The notes under the pieces: model-generated
What the model saw: only the letters and a program-made list of their open reading frames with translations
Database searches by the model: none
Told to the model about the DNA's origin: nothing
Position numbers and translations under genes: made by a program
Origin: Helianthus annuus
Lineage: Eukaryota > Streptophyta > Magnoliopsida > Asterales > Asteraceae
Reading direction: 5' to 3'
Assembly (NCBI RefSeq): GCF_002127325.2
Contig: NC_035437.2
Span: 160,732,682 to 160,796,681, forward strand
DNA length: 64,000 nucleotides
Part shown: in pieces, positions 1 through 11,938 of the stretch
Layout: the number at the start of each line of letters is the position of its first letter
How positions within the stretch are numbered: position 1 is the first letter of the stretch

Positions 1-1895
1 ATAATAAATAAAATTGGTTAAATAGGTAAAATTGTCTAGTAGTAGATTAAAACAAAATGTGGCATACCCATTGTTGATGTAAAACAATATCAAGAGTGTA
101 GTTGGGTCATCACAACTTGAATATTACATAGTCAATGTATTTATAACTGGACTATATCATGTAGTCCAACATAATGATGTACTGTAACATGGAACTAAGT
201 GCTTGAAATTTTTTACCCAAAGAAAATTATTACCTATTAGCATATAATTAAATGATTCAAAGATGACTAAACAAATTGTTTACTGTAGACTTCCCACTTC
301 TAACTAACACTAATAGGCTGGGGAAGTACTATGATATGGCAATTTAGGCACAGACTGCACACTTATCTCATTTTTATAGACATCAAATTTACTTTTGAAT
401 AGACGTAGAGAAAAATAACTAAAAAACCGTGTATTTACACATTATTATTTATATTTAGAAACAACAGACATTTACTTTTCTTTTATACTGCCTCATTCGG
501 GATTAGTGTCGTGTTTCTTACTCCTGGGATATACATCGCTTTCTAGTATCTACTATATAATGAAACTAACATGAGCACCAGATACAGAGCTCTGTACATA
601 TATATAGCTCAACCTTTAATGGTTTTGCATACGGATGCGAAGGATTAGTTAACAACTAAAATACATAACAATGACAAAATATATTAATGAAAGAACGCAT
701 ACCAATCTTTATTCGTCCTTATATCATCTGGTTTCTTATCCCCAATCTTCAAAGGGCACAAAACTTTAACTCTCGTTGGAAAATGAAAAGAATAAGAGGA
801 AATATACTCACACAATTAGAATAAAGAATAAATGACTTGGTAATAGGACATACTCACCTCCGCCTACAAAGAAAGGGAGGCTTCTTCAACTGATTATGTA
901 TCTTTTATCACTCAAGAATGATGTAGCCCTCCTGTAGTAAGTTTGAGAATAAGGTGATCTAAGCATAGTGATATCTAACGTAATCAGTATATTTTATTGG
1001 AATCTATATAGCATCAACAAAACCAAATGGACCTCAAATTCAAATGTAAATCTGAAATGAGCATTTAAGCGAACACATGGTGTGCAGAGCTTCAATTTCT
1101 TGTAGAACATCAATTTATGTTTACTTTTCATTTAATTAGAGGGCAAATTTAAATTACAACATGGTAACAACGGAAGACTAAATATATGGAGATTAAATTC
1201 AATAAAGTTCAAGCAACAATGAAGATTAACCCTAAATTACAGCTCATAAAACTCATTTTCCAATATAAAGATGCAGGAACGGGAACCTACAGTATTACAA
1301 TTACAAACCTTGGAAAAGCAAAAACTGAAAAACCATAAGAATTCGTCAATAAAGCTACAATCTAACATGTCGAGGGTGGCCTAAGAGTCATCAATCTTCG
1401 ATTAAAAAATCATAGCGGTTCGCCGGAGATCATGGTTGTAAAAACGGAACCCATCGGAGCCGCCGCATCCGCCTCCAGAAACGATGGCATCGCCATCGTC
1501 GCCGTCTGCCTTGACGGTGAACCACCGTGGAGGTCCGGCTTCGTATTTTTTCCTTTTTATGGATTGAGAATGAGTTTGTATGCATTTTGATTTCGTCAAT
1601 CTTGTGTTCTGTAATTTCGATTGTTGGTAGTGATAACTTAGAGGAAAAATAGAAGAAGGGTCATGAGATGAAAAATTGAAGAGGGGTCGGTGGAATAGCC
1701 ACCGACTTTCTCTTTTAAGATAGTAGAGAGTGGTGGCTGTGGTGGTTGTGGTGGTTTGGAGGAGTCGTTCATCCTAAAGAAACACAGAGAGAGACAAGAG
1801 ACAGAAGATAAAGAAAGAGAAGGAACCATGGTAGTTTTGTAATTTGGTTGGTTGGGTGAGGACAGATATAGTCATTTGGTCTAGGCACCGATATT
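1..1895. other. AT-rich stretch without a recognised gene
   Basis: No family could be recognised. Two short minus-strand reading frames (1402-1599 and 1638-1829) exist. The first has a glycine-rich, GC-richer tract (around 1430-1530) that could be a first exon or 5' leader of a gene running off the left edge, but no domain or splice structure supports this. Confidence 0.4.
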
Positions 1896-1970
1896 CATCT
1901 TTAAAATTATATATTATATAAACTATATGATAAAAAACAAATGGAATGAACAGTCATGAATGAATATTGG

Positions 1971-2001
<31 letters not shown>
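1971..2001. repeat. (TTTA)n microsatellite
   Basis: About seven TTTA units. A shorter TTTA run recurs at 2296-2311, at the matching place of the duplicated segment. Confidence 0.8.
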
Positions 2002-2010
2002 TTTTTTAAA

Positions 2011-2614
2011 TTAAAATTAGAATGGAATGAATAGTAACATCATTAAGAGATGAGCAAATGGTATCGGGTATAGGTACTGGTCTCAAATTTACCAAACCGG
2101 TGTATTTTCGGTACCGGTTCTGCACAGGTATTCACCGGTTTTTACCCTAAACATCGGTGCCATACCAGTACCGAACCGTACCATACTAGGTATATTCGGT
2201 ACCGGTACCCACTTTTGGGGATTTCGGTAACGGTATTTTCGGTACCGGTTGGTAACAAGCTCATCAAATCCTGTAGCAACGCAACAATGCAAGTAATTTA
2301 TTTATTTATTTAAATTAAAATTAGAATGGAATGAATAGTAACATCATTAAGAGATGAGCAAATGGTATCGGGTATAGGTATCGGTACCAAATTTACTATA
2401 CCAAATCATTTTCGGTACCAATTTCGTACCCACCTTTTGGCTTTTCAGAATCGTTACTTTCGGTTCGACACCGGTCTAGCACCATACCTGTATTTATTGA
2501 TTTTTACCTTCAAATACCATACCGTATTGTACCGAGCATTTTCGGTGCCGGTACCTAATTTCGATGATTTTCCGGATCGGTACTTTCGCTGCCATTACCG
2601 GTACCGAGCTCATC
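2011..2614. repeat. Direct duplication of a GGTACC-rich MITE-like element
   Basis: Two copies lie 304 bp apart. Each begins with the same flank (2011 and 2315, TTAAAATTAGAATGG) and a unit opening GATGAGC (2049 and 2353) and closing GCTCATC (2259-2265 and 2608-2614). The interiors are dense in GGTACC/ACCGGT palindromes. The GATGAGC/GCTCATC ends form short terminal inverted repeats. The shared flank shows that a segment, not just an element, was duplicated. The superfamily is unknown; hAT-like is a guess. Confidence 0.6.
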
Positions 2615-2823
2615 CATATTTTAACATGTTAGCACCGTAATAACTGAACTGAAAACAACCGAATTTCCAACGTGTAGGACGTGTGGGTCCTATTATTATA
2701 TTTTAGGTTATTTAAAATCGTTTTATTATGACGGAGTGACTATCCTTACCACGTCATTTTATTTATGTTTTGATATTCAATATCTGATTACCGTTGTTGA
2801 CACACCTTTTGTAGTCATTGGGT

Positions 2824-2855
2824 CCCACCGCAACGCGCGGGATGAAAATAACTAG
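2824..2855 (+). mobile_element. Helitron-like 3' terminus
   Basis: A GC-rich imperfect hairpin (2824-2841) is followed by about ten AT-rich bases, then CTAG (2852-2855) and a host T. This is the textbook Helitron 3' end. No convincing 5' TC terminus was found; A|TC at 1897-1899 followed by an AT-rich run is a weak candidate. Confidence 0.4.
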
Positions 2856-2885
2856 TTTTTAAAAAAATGATAACACCACCTCTTA

Positions 2886-3200
2886 GGGGAGGGGGGGTTC
2901 ACTAGTGATAGAATTTATCACTCACAAGCACCAATCAAGTTCCGCCATGTAATCGACCATTTTTCCATCACTCACAACCTTTTTTAGTGGGGGTGGTCAT
3001 CACTCACCACCACACCCAACAATTTCCCCCCAACCAACAATTACACTCACAAAAAAAAAAATAACGGCGTGATAGAAATAACGAAAATGGAATGCGTGAT
3101 GCTATAACGCGTTATAGTTTTGACCGGCGGTGGGATTTTAGAAAGTTCCACGCGTTAATCACATTTCCGTTATATTATCACGGGACCAGCCCGTGTCCCC
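2886..3200. mobile_element. Tourist-like MITE, copy 1 of a dispersed pair
   Basis: A 315-bp element flanked by TTA (2883-2885 and 3201-3203). The ends read GGGGAGGGG and, reversed, GGGGACACGGG, so the terminal inverted repeat is short and imperfect. A second copy lies at 53829-54135, and the two align over nearly their whole length, sharing an internal TCACTAGTGA palindrome and an ATAACGCGTTAT palindrome. There is no coding capacity. The 3-bp TSD fits PIF/Harbinger. Confidence 0.7.
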
Positions 3201-4102
3201 TTAGTTAAAGAAAAGTTAAAAATATTTCATATGGGGGTATAGACTATAGAGTTTGAATTTAGACAAATCTCCAACCATGGCCGTCCAAAAGCATATGTAA
3301 CATGGGCCATCACACATGGCCCATGATGTAGAGGGGCCCCAAAAAATTTGGTGCAACTATCGTGGGTCGATTGATTGCAGGTTCTAGAGTGTGCTCAATA
3401 AGTAACTAATCATTTAACCCAAATACCTTCTTAAACACTTACAAAATATATTAAAATAACCCAAATACACTTCTAATCGTCAATTGGCAATCAAATTGTG
3501 GTAGTTAATAATCAGCAATCGCGTGGTGGTGATCGACTGTTGCAATCGCCAATCACTCGACTGTGCCAATCACCAACTATGGTAAACGAGTTTATATTGT
3601 AAGGAGTCAAATTTGATATGTCACACATGACCTCCCAAACTCAGAGACGGCCCTATCTCCAACAACCACCATCTCATGTGGATCTAAAGCTACAAAAATC
3701 TTCATAGATTTTAAGTGGAGATCGATGTGTTAAATTTTCCCGTGCTAAAAAAATTAGTTTTTCACGATAGCCGAACTAAGTAAACCCCCGTGCTCTACCA
3801 GGCACACACCCATGTGCATGCATTCTCAGAAAAGAAAAATTAGAATACAAGACACGGGGTCGTGTCCCTAAAAGCACCACCTAGTGCTTACATCTTTGAT
3901 GAAAAAGACAAAGAAGATATCAAGGCACGACGTGATGCTTAATCATATACGCCCCTGTGCCCAAGATCCCAAGTGAAGACAAAAAAGATGTGGACCCTAC
4001 AAATTTAACCACGGTCTGGTCTCTCCTAGACACAGCCTGTGTCTCATGCCCAAAGTCAACTTTCCAACTATCATAAACGGACAAAATTGCTAAAGTCAAC
4101 GA

Positions 4103-4159
4103 CACGGATCGTGCGTCACTAGGCACAGGTTGTACCCACCCTCTGTCTAGCCTATAAAT
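4103..4159 (+). promoter_or_regulatory. Relic LTR promoter: paired palindromes plus TATA box
   Basis: CACGGATCGTG (4103-4113) is followed by a decayed partner, CACAGGTTGTAC (4124-4135), with starts exactly 21 bp apart. TATAAAT follows at 4153-4159, about 17-18 nt further on. This matches the arrangement in the intact LTRs at 39606-39665 and 30712-30780. Confidence 0.45.
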
Positions 4160-4857
4160 TAAACCTCAAGCTCACCATTTGAACCATCCCTACCCACTTC
4201 CATACCACACCTCCACACCCTTCTACCATACACACCCTTCTACCATACATACATCCACCCACCATTCCACCACGGTTTTTATCATTTCTGTTTTTAATAG
4301 TCCAATATTGTAAGAACTCCTTTTAACAATTATTCTTGTATATTTATCTTTAATCAATCATGTTTGATGATTTTTACGGTATAGCCATGAGTGGTTAAGT
4401 TCTTGCATCACTTAGGGGAAATGAACCCATAGTTAATGACTTATTGGCTCTTTAACCCCCATTTTATGGATAACCTTAAGGTGTGTGTTAATGACTTTAG
4501 GTAACTAATCACTATATTAAAAGTGAATTTTACTAAACTCTTAATAAACAAATCATTAACCTTGTGTTTGTTGAGCCAAACATTCACGTTTTCTATGTCT
4601 ATGCAGTTAATAATGTGTTAATTTCTTGAAAGAGGATTAGTGGTTTTGGTTCAGGACATTAGGTTTGATAATTCTTGCCTCAACATGATCGCAAAATCTA
4701 AGCGTCGAGTACTTGGTCTAGTTCATCTCCATCCGTCTTATATAGGCAAAACCGAGCAAGTGGTCCATAATATTGGTTGGGCTAAAATCCCTTATAAATG
4801 GTTTCTATATAATATTTAACCCCTATAATGGGTAGGCGTTGTGTTGATGGTTCCTCA

Positions 4858-4911
4858 ATACCTATCACAATTTTTGTAGGTTTAATACCTATCACAATTT
4901 TTGTGGGTTTG
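4858..4911. repeat. 27-bp tandem repeat, two copies
   Basis: ATACCTATCACAATTTTTGT is repeated at 4858 and 4885 with slightly different tails. It creates matching repeats in both overlapping short reading frames. Confidence 0.85.
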
Positions 4912-5965
4912 ATCCCAACATTGCGGATAATCGTCTTGCGGCTTTTTTCCAATATGGCTGAGGGTAGTGATGCTTCGAAAAATTGGGGTCCTACCACCTT
5001 ACGACATTAACACACACATATTTGTTTCCTTCAAAGAACGAATCTAGGTGGTTTTCATGTGACGAGTGATCATGGAAACTTTCCAAAGAGGCGTATGATT
5101 TGGTATCCAGACCAGGAGCCATTTCTGTTTTCGTATAATGATCTTTTGGAAATCCATAATTAAGGGGGGTTAATCTTGTAACTAAGAGAAAATTAAACCC
5201 AAGTGATTCTTTCTTATGATTTTTTTCTATCCTCTATCCATTGCTTTCTTTATTTTAAGATTTCTAAAATTAAAACTTTCAAAAACAATTCTATACTTTT
5301 GGTTTGACTAGACATTGATTGCATCCCGATACTCAGAGTCCTTGTGTCCATGGACGAGCTAGGTATCTTACCATCGCTATAATACGCCAACGATGGGTGA
5401 ACTTGCCCTAAAGTGCCGTAGTGCGTGATTGTATCTTATCGTGTTTTATAAATTTAAAGCTTGAAATTGTGTCCAAAAGTGGACAAAATTGATAAATATT
5501 TTATATACACTAAAACAAACGTTAAGGAAGAAGTTAAAAGTTCACCAAAATTATAGTGGGGATGAAGTCTTTGACGTCACATATGTAACAAACTAGGTAT
5601 GAGTAGTGAAGGCTTAACGATTTGTCTATTAGGTCTGATCAATACTCGGTTAAGGATTTATAAACTTGTTACCTAGTTGCTATCACATTTTAGGGTTTTA
5701 ATTCCCCGTTATTTATTTGATGTTAATGATGATTTAAGTAACAAAATTTGCATACATTCTCACATGTTCTATTCAACAGTTTTACATGAACAAAAAAAAA
5801 AAAAAGATAACCAACTTGAAGTTCCCAATCGAACACCCTTTCCTTATCACATACCTCTCCACTCATTGACTTTGCTCCTAAGTCGTCTATGTACATCTTC
5901 ACTATCTCCCTAGAGTAAATTGACAATCACCGATAAAGATGGGTCGGGGTGTTTTCTAAAGCTTA

Positions 5966-7097
5966 TGTAACACCCCAAATCTGAATCGTTTTAATTATTG
6001 TGTTTATTATTTAAATTGCATGAAGTAAAAAAAATTAACCAAGTTAGTTTTCTAGCTAAAATGTGTTTATAAAGTTCATAAAGAGAAAAGGCTTTAAGTA
6101 AGAGAGGTAAATAACAAACTTGGAGGGCTGACCACAAAGTTGAATATCACTTAGTCGGGGTAGGCTGGAAATTGAGATGTGTGTGTGTCGACTTCTTAGA
6201 GGATGGAAAACCCCTCTCAAGAACAAAGAGTGCAACTTAGCCAAATCCAAGATAAACTGAGAGTGGAAACCTTGCATGATCAAAGAATTCTCATCATCGA
6301 GGCTTAATAAACCTAAGGTAAATTGTAGCATGTAGTTTGTTGATGATTCTTATGTTAGAGAAATCTTAAACATTGGAAGTCTTGAATAAACTCCATCAAA
6401 TCAACATAAATTGATGTAGTGAGTGTTTTTGGAATCACTAAATGAATAAGTATGTGTGTAGAAATTGTATAAATTAATGTTGTGGGTGGAGGCTTGTATA
6501 TCGATTGAAGTGGGTTCTCACAAGACTCTTTTTGGTTAAATTGATTATGTTAACTTAAATAACTCAAAGTTATGATAATTAGATGTTAAAGAATACATGA
6601 AACATGTTGAATAATAAGAATATGGTGATTATGCAAGTAAATTAAGCACTTGTGATGTATGTAAAAGTGATGTCCACCAACTGTTTGATCACATGCCTAA
6701 ATATCACTAGAAGATGAATTGTTGCACAACCATTTGCTAAATGTGATTTGGATGTATGATACATGTGTTTTGATGATAAGAATGCAAAATTGAATGTAAA
6801 GCTTAATAGTTGATGGAATTGTGGATATTAAATATGAATTCCTCAAGTGTAGATGTGAAAGAAGAAGGAAAAAGCAATTCTAGGAAACAAGAAGCTCAAG
6901 ATCGCTGTAAGTTCTTCTAGCTTATACTTAATTTACATTGTAGTCTTAATGGAGTCACAATGTTTCGTGGAATGAATGAAAATCTGAATGTTATATTATG
7001 TATAAATGGCATGTAGTCGACTTGTTGAAACGGGTCAATTTGGGTAAATGGTTGGAAACAAACATGAAATCTTGGATTTTTCTATGGTACTACATGA
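5966..7097. other. Non-coding stretch, possibly truncated LTR
   Basis: It begins with TGTAACACCCC (5966), the usual first bases of Tekay-type LTRs in this window, followed by AT-rich non-coding sequence. No matching end or TSD was found, so the LTR identification is tentative. Confidence 0.3.
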
Positions 7098-7287
7098 GGT
7101 GAAATTCATAACAACAACCACATTCGCTAACCACCTTGAATACTTGACCTCTCTTATCTTATCTGCTCGGAGTAGCTTATCTACCTCCTCCTGGATAATG
7201 GCATTCCTCTCAGGTGCAAACTTTCTCCTTTTTCGATGTATGGGCTTGAATGACCTGTCAATGCCAAGCTTATGAGTAATTATATCT
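7098..7287 (-). pseudogene. Ty3/gypsy reverse transcriptase fragment
   Basis: The minus strand translates to a stretch containing HKLGID, KRRKFAPERN, a VDKLL helix, REVKYSRWLANVVVV. These are the residues just before the first catalytic block of Ty3/gypsy reverse transcriptase (usual form REVQYPDWLANVVVVPKKNGKWR). It stops being homologous after VVVV, so only about 60 residues remain. An overlapping plus-strand frame (7048-7275) is its shadow. A dead scrap of an Athila/Tat- or Tekay-type element; the lineage cannot be decided. Confidence 0.65.
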
Positions 7288-7682
7288 CTATAATTACTAG
7301 TATGTGAAATAGCATGGAAAGGATGAACTTGGATGGAAGCATAAAAAGAAATTATATCAAGAATGGATTAGTAGCATGGAGAATGCGTAGTTGAATAGAT
7401 AACCAGTTGTCACAAAGATAACGAAGTAGTATGGAACTTGTTTGATTATTTATTGTTTGTAACTTGTTGTGGACTCCTTGGAGGTAAATCATCAATCTAG
7501 GATCAAGTCAAGCCCATAGACGAATATACACACGCTCTTTTTGTTTGATGTATCAACTTTCAAATGGGTCAAATCTTAGTTTTTGTATGTATATGGTTTT
7601 CAATCCTTGGTTAGTATAATGAATGCAAACCTAACTTTTGTATTTTGGAAACTAGATATCGTATGTTTAAGTACGTATGTAA
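7288..7682. other. Non-coding gap
   Basis: AT-rich sequence between the gypsy scrap and the LINE. Nothing recognised. Confidence 0.4.
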
Positions 7683-9360
7683 GAAAAGTATGAATTTAAA
7701 GACATTTGAGGCCTCGTCCCAAGCATAACCAAAAGCACCGCGTTCTTTTGCAACGTCTCGGATGTGGTTAAAAATAGGATCTTGCAATTTGTTCCTTTCG
7801 AAGAAGGCAAGCTGCCTATTAAATACTTGGGTGTGCCACTGCTGGCATCGAGATTAATGAAGAAGGATTGCAAGCCGCTTGTCGAAAGAATGAACAATAA
7901 AATCACTAACTGGAAAAATAAGTTTTTGTCTTTTGCAGGTAGGTTGCAATTAATCAGATCGGTCTTGTCTTCTATTCATGTGTACTGGGCATCTGTTTTT
8001 GTCCTCCCGGCGGCCATCATGAAAAAGCTTGAAACCAAAATGAAATGGTTCATTTGGGGTCAAGGTATGGTCTCTAAAGGCAAGGCAAAAGTTGCCTGGA
8101 AGGAAGTCTGTTTACCGCGAAACGAGGGAGGGTTGGGTATAAAGAAGATAGCCGATACCACCTTTATAGTATTATCTCGAGAAGGGATTCTATATGGACT
8201 AAATGGGTGCTTGATTACCGATTGAGACAACGTAGTCTTTGGGATGTTCCGCTGAAATCTAGTGCTCCGTGGGGTTGGAAGAAACTTCTCAGATGTAGAG
8301 AGATAGTTCGTCACAAGTTCTGGAATAAAGTGGGAAATGGTAAGAGTATTTTTTATGGCATGATAAATGGTCTGATGATACGCCGCTGGGAACCATGGTA
8401 ACTCCGAGACATATGTCTCAACATGGCCTTTCTCTAGCGTCTAAGTTGGCGGATATCGTTGAGAATGGTACGTGGAGATGGCCTGATGAATGGAGGTTAG
8501 TATATCCGGCTCTTTTTCAGCTAGCTCCGGTTGTTCTAGACCCGAATCGGGAAGATGTAGTTATGATTAGAAATCCGGATGGGAGGCTTGATGAGTATTC
8601 TACTAAACAAATATGGGAAGCCATCAGAACTAGAGGTGCCGATGTACCTTGGGTGGACTTTGTTTGGTCAGCATTCAACATCCCTAAACATTCTTTCCTA
8701 TGTTGGTTGATTTTAAAGAAGAAACTATGGACTCAGGATCGAATGCTAACTTGGAACCACAACATTACTCGATCAATGAACATGATATGTTGTTTACTTT
8801 GTTATAGTGGGGTAGATTCTCATGCCCATCTATTCTTTGAATGTAAGTATTCTAGTCAAGTTTGGACCGCTATTAGAGCAAAAGGGAGCATGCAGGCAGT
8901 ATCGGAGAAGTGGGAGGACATATGTCAATGGATGGTGCCGAAAGCTAGATCAAAATCGGTGCAGGTGGTGTCGAACAAACTGCTTATTTCGGCTACGGCA
9001 TACTACGTTTGGCAGGAGCGTAACAACAGATTTTTTAGAAATCAGTTACGTCCTCCGGAAAAGCTGTTGGAGATCATAGTTCAAACTGTTAGACTGAAGC
9101 TGATGTCGTTCAAGTTTAAGAGGAGTGCGCGAGTACAAGCGTTCTTAGAAGATTGGAAGTTGGAAGAGGCTGATAGATTTGGAAATGACTAGTGTCTAGA
9201 TTGTCTTTTGGGTCTAGTTGTTGTTTTTTGGCTGTTTTCGTGTCTACTTATTTGTGGCCTGTCACATTTAAGAACTAGGGGGTATCACGACCTCCCTACT
9301 TGTGCGTTTTGATGTTTTGTTTATAATAGAATCACCGGGGTAACCCTTTACCCAAAAAAA
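7683..9360 (+). pseudogene. 5'-truncated LINE: end of reverse transcriptase plus zinc-binding domain
   Basis: The translation starts inside the LINE reverse transcriptase thumb region (GLVPSITKS, then IKYLGVPL, the block following the RT domain of plant L1-type elements). It continues through GRLQLIRSVL to a C-terminal zf-RVT domain (WSAFNIPKHSFLCWLILKK, then CCLLC and HLFFEC ligands, about 8660-8860). It needs three reading frames: an in-frame TGA at 7707-7709, a frameshift near 8190-8205 and another near 8356. The coding end is TGA-free to TAG at 9190, followed by a 3' tail and a short A-run (9353-9360). The heptamer TATGAAT occurs at 7689 and 9362 and may be a TSD. A dead copy truncated during insertion. 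Confidence 0.85.
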
Positions 9361-9743
9361 CTATGAATGGTCATGTGAAAAAGAAAGTCGTTTTGAAGTT
9401 GTTCATGTATGTGTTGTTTAATTTGAAGTTTTAATTTGAACCTATTTTCATAAGATTACTATTGTGATTTGACTACTTAAAATAGACAAGTGTTACTGAA
9501 CATCACCGCTCTGATAGCACAATCAAGTCTATGCCTGTCTTATTTTGATATTTATATTTCTTTGTTTTTTATATTATAGATGTAAAAAAGTACTTTTACA
9601 CTCACTTAACATAACTATTTAACATGCATTCGTAGCAGGCAGATACTCATAATTTTGTATAATTAGCGGCGAAATATGAATTTTGATATACCACAGTAAA
9701 AGTCCATTTAATTTACTTTATAGTTAAAGATTCACCTTATTGT
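9361..9743. other. Non-coding gap
   Basis: AT-rich; nothing recognised. Confidence 0.4.
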
Positions 9744-9933
9744 GGGCATGTTTGGCTTAACTTATTTTCAACTTTTGGAAAAGTCCTTTTGGAAAAAAAA
9801 AAGTCAGGAAAACATGACTTTTGCCTTTGGAAAAGGACTTTTGGGCTAAAAAAGGAAAGGCAAACACCCAAAAAAAGGACTTTTGGGCATGTAAAAGGAC
9901 TTTTTTCTTCAAAATAAGGAACCCCAAACATGC
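9744..9933. mobile_element. Foldback MITE with GGGCATGTTTGG ends
   Basis: GGGCATGTTTGG (9744) faces CCCCAAACATGC (9922-9933), a 12-bp terminal inverted repeat with one mismatch. The inside repeats AAAAGGACTTTT in both orientations, so the whole element can fold. No clear TSD could be read. The ends resemble common plant hAT-type MITEs. Confidence 0.5.
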
Positions 9934-9986
9934 ACTGTGTTTACTTTTAAGCCCTTTTCACTTCCTTTCATTTGAGATAAATCTAA

Positions 9987-10219
9987 GACCATGTGTAGTA
10001 ATTTAGTTAAAAACTGATTAAGTTCATGTCACGTCACATCACTGTCATGTAGATAGTGACGCTTTAACTAACTAAACTGTATAAAAATAAAATAAAGATA
10101 GGTGATGTGACAGCATGTGATTGACTGAAAATAAAAAAACAAAGTGTCTTTCTCTCTCTCTCTCTCTCTCTTAACTGAGCAACGACCCCTCTAATGGCGC
10201 CCATGTGATATGCATGCTC
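9987..10219. mobile_element. Tourist-like MITE, TSD TAA
   Basis: A 233-bp element, GACCATGTG...GCATGCTC, flanked by TAA (9984-9986 and 10220-10222). The terminal inverted repeats are imperfect. It contains a CT microsatellite (about 10149-10170). It abuts the next MITE through a shared TAA. Confidence 0.5.
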
Positions 10220-10222
10220 TAA

Positions 10223-10673
10223 GTCCATATGTAGTGGTCAGGCCCCATAACAGGGGGTTATATGACAAGTGATAAAATGTGTAAGAGAAAGTTATATAAC
10301 TTGATTGTGTAGTGGAAATGGGGGGTTATATATCATGTATGTATATATATGTGAGAGAAATTATAGATATATATATGTACGTATATATATATGTGTGTGC
10401 ATGAGAGAGAGAGAGAGAGAGAAACAAAAATAATAACCCCCCTTCTTCCCCTTATAGATATCATTGCTGACCACATAACACTCCCATAACATCGGGGGCG
10501 GTGTTTCGGGACACCATGGGGTGTTATAACCCAATATAACCCCCCTTCTTCCCCTTATAGATATCACTGCTGACCACATAACACTCCCATAACATCGGGG
10601 GCGGTGTTTCGGGACACCATGGGGTGTTATAACCCAATATAACATTATATAACCCCTTACTATACACATGGCT
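10223..10673. mobile_element. Tourist-like MITE with internal 103-bp duplication, TSD TAA
   Basis: The left end GTCCATATGTAG faces a right end whose complement is AGCCATGTGTATAG. TAA flanks both sides (10220-10222 and 10674-10676). A 103-bp segment is tandemly duplicated inside (about 10433-10535 and 10536-10638, one base different in the compared part). AT and GA microsatellites lie near 10337-10422. Minus-strand frames here are produced by the duplication. Confidence 0.55.
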
Positions 10674-10742
10674 TAATACCCGAGAAACGATAGGCATTTT
10701 AATCTGGTAATAGTTATTATTACTTTGCATTATCGATAGAAG

Positions 10743-11842
10743 CAGGGGCGGATCCAAGTTATAGGGTGGGTGGGCGACCATACCCCTTGAAAAAAAATAT
10801 TTTAGTGGTATTTTTCGCGAAAAATCCAGACAGCACCCCTTGGAAATTTTCGTCCGCACCCCTTGGAAATTTTCGTCCGCACCCCTTCGAAAAAAATGTT
10901 AGAAATTTATGTAAAAAAATTGTGAACACGGATTGAAACCTGATCAGATTATGTAAACAAGTTAGCCTACTAACCCCTTTAATAAAACTTAATACCCATC
11001 AAGCCCAATAACTTAATACCCATTCAAGCCGAACCCAACTACTAGTTTTGTTAAACAAACCGGTCCACATAATAAAAAAAAAAAAAAAAAAAAAAAAAAA
11101 CCCAAATCGCTGCCACTTGCCAGCGACTCCCACCCTCCCTCTGACTCACTTCAGCGCCCAGCGACAGCATAATTCCGGCCGACGACTATAAAATTTTGGC
11201 TGCAAACTGCTTAATTCAGGCCGCCCCTGACAGGTACATGTTTTTTACTAGGGCTTGAAATTCAAAATTTTGGTTGGCAAACATGTTTGTTGATTATATG
11301 ATTGTTGGTTGGCAAATAATAATTACTAGTGCTTGAAATTCAAAATTTTAAATTGAAAATTAAGGAATATGGGCTATGGTTGAACACTTGAAGATCCTTG
11401 TTTATTTTGTATGTGTTAGGATTAGGAATGAACAATGAGTAGGGAAGTTATGCCGCGATTTCTCAAGAGAAAAGGGGTTGAACCACTTTTTTTCACCGGA
11501 TTATTCTAATTAAAGACCAAGGTATGTTATAGATAAGTTTTTTTTTTTTTGTTCTTTTATTGAATGATTAAGAGAAATAAAAGTAGGGATGGTTTGAACT
11601 TTGATTTTTTTTTTTTGTTGTTTGTTAATGTGATAGGAAGTTAGGAACTAGGGTTTGATTGTTTGAGAATTGAAATGGACCCGACCCGATCTGATTCGAC
11701 CCGCTATGAAACTTTGTTTGTTTGTTTTTACTTGTTTTACATGACCCGACCCGCTATGAACCGATTTTTTTATATAGCTAAGGGTCTAAAATCTTTAAAA
11801 AATTCCCACACCCCCAGGAAAAAAATTCTGGATCCGCCACTG
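10743..11842. mobile_element. Non-autonomous hAT element, 8-bp TSD
   Basis: Ends CAGGGGCGGATCCA (10743) and TGGATCCGCCACTG (11829-11842) form a 14-bp terminal inverted repeat with one mismatch. GATAGAAG is duplicated on both sides (10735-10742 and 11843-11850). An 8-bp TSD and CAG(T/G)G ends are diagnostic of the hAT superfamily. At 1100 bp with no transposase frame it depends on another copy. A poly-A run occupies 11071-11100. Confidence 0.85.
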
Positions 11843-11938
11843 GATAGAAGAGTTGAATACGTGGAAGGATCTCCACACCACATAGATGGGTTCCTCCTAC
11901 ATGTGTTGTCTCGTGATATGGATTATAAGACTACAAGG

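Larger units (their letters stand above)
3204..5965. other. Non-coding stretch with retroelement relics
   Basis: No gene is recognisable. The part from about 3770 to 4790 looks like a decayed LTR plus leader: degenerate CAC..GTG palindromes, a TATAAAT box (4153) and AT-rich leader text. The short reading frames at 4782-5010 arise from a tandem repeat and are not credible genes. Confidence 0.4.

Noticed and set aside
1402..1829. Two minus-strand frames as a host gene start
   Set aside because: No domain, no splice partner and no codon bias evidence; left as an unresolved possibility.
1898..2855. Full Helitron from an A|TC at 1897 to CTAG at 2855
   Set aside because: The 5' end is weak and the interval contains the duplicated GGTACC element; only the 3' end is supported.
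7048..7275. Plus-strand 75-residue frame as a gene
   Set aside because: The complementary strand reads as gypsy reverse transcriptase; this frame is its shadow.
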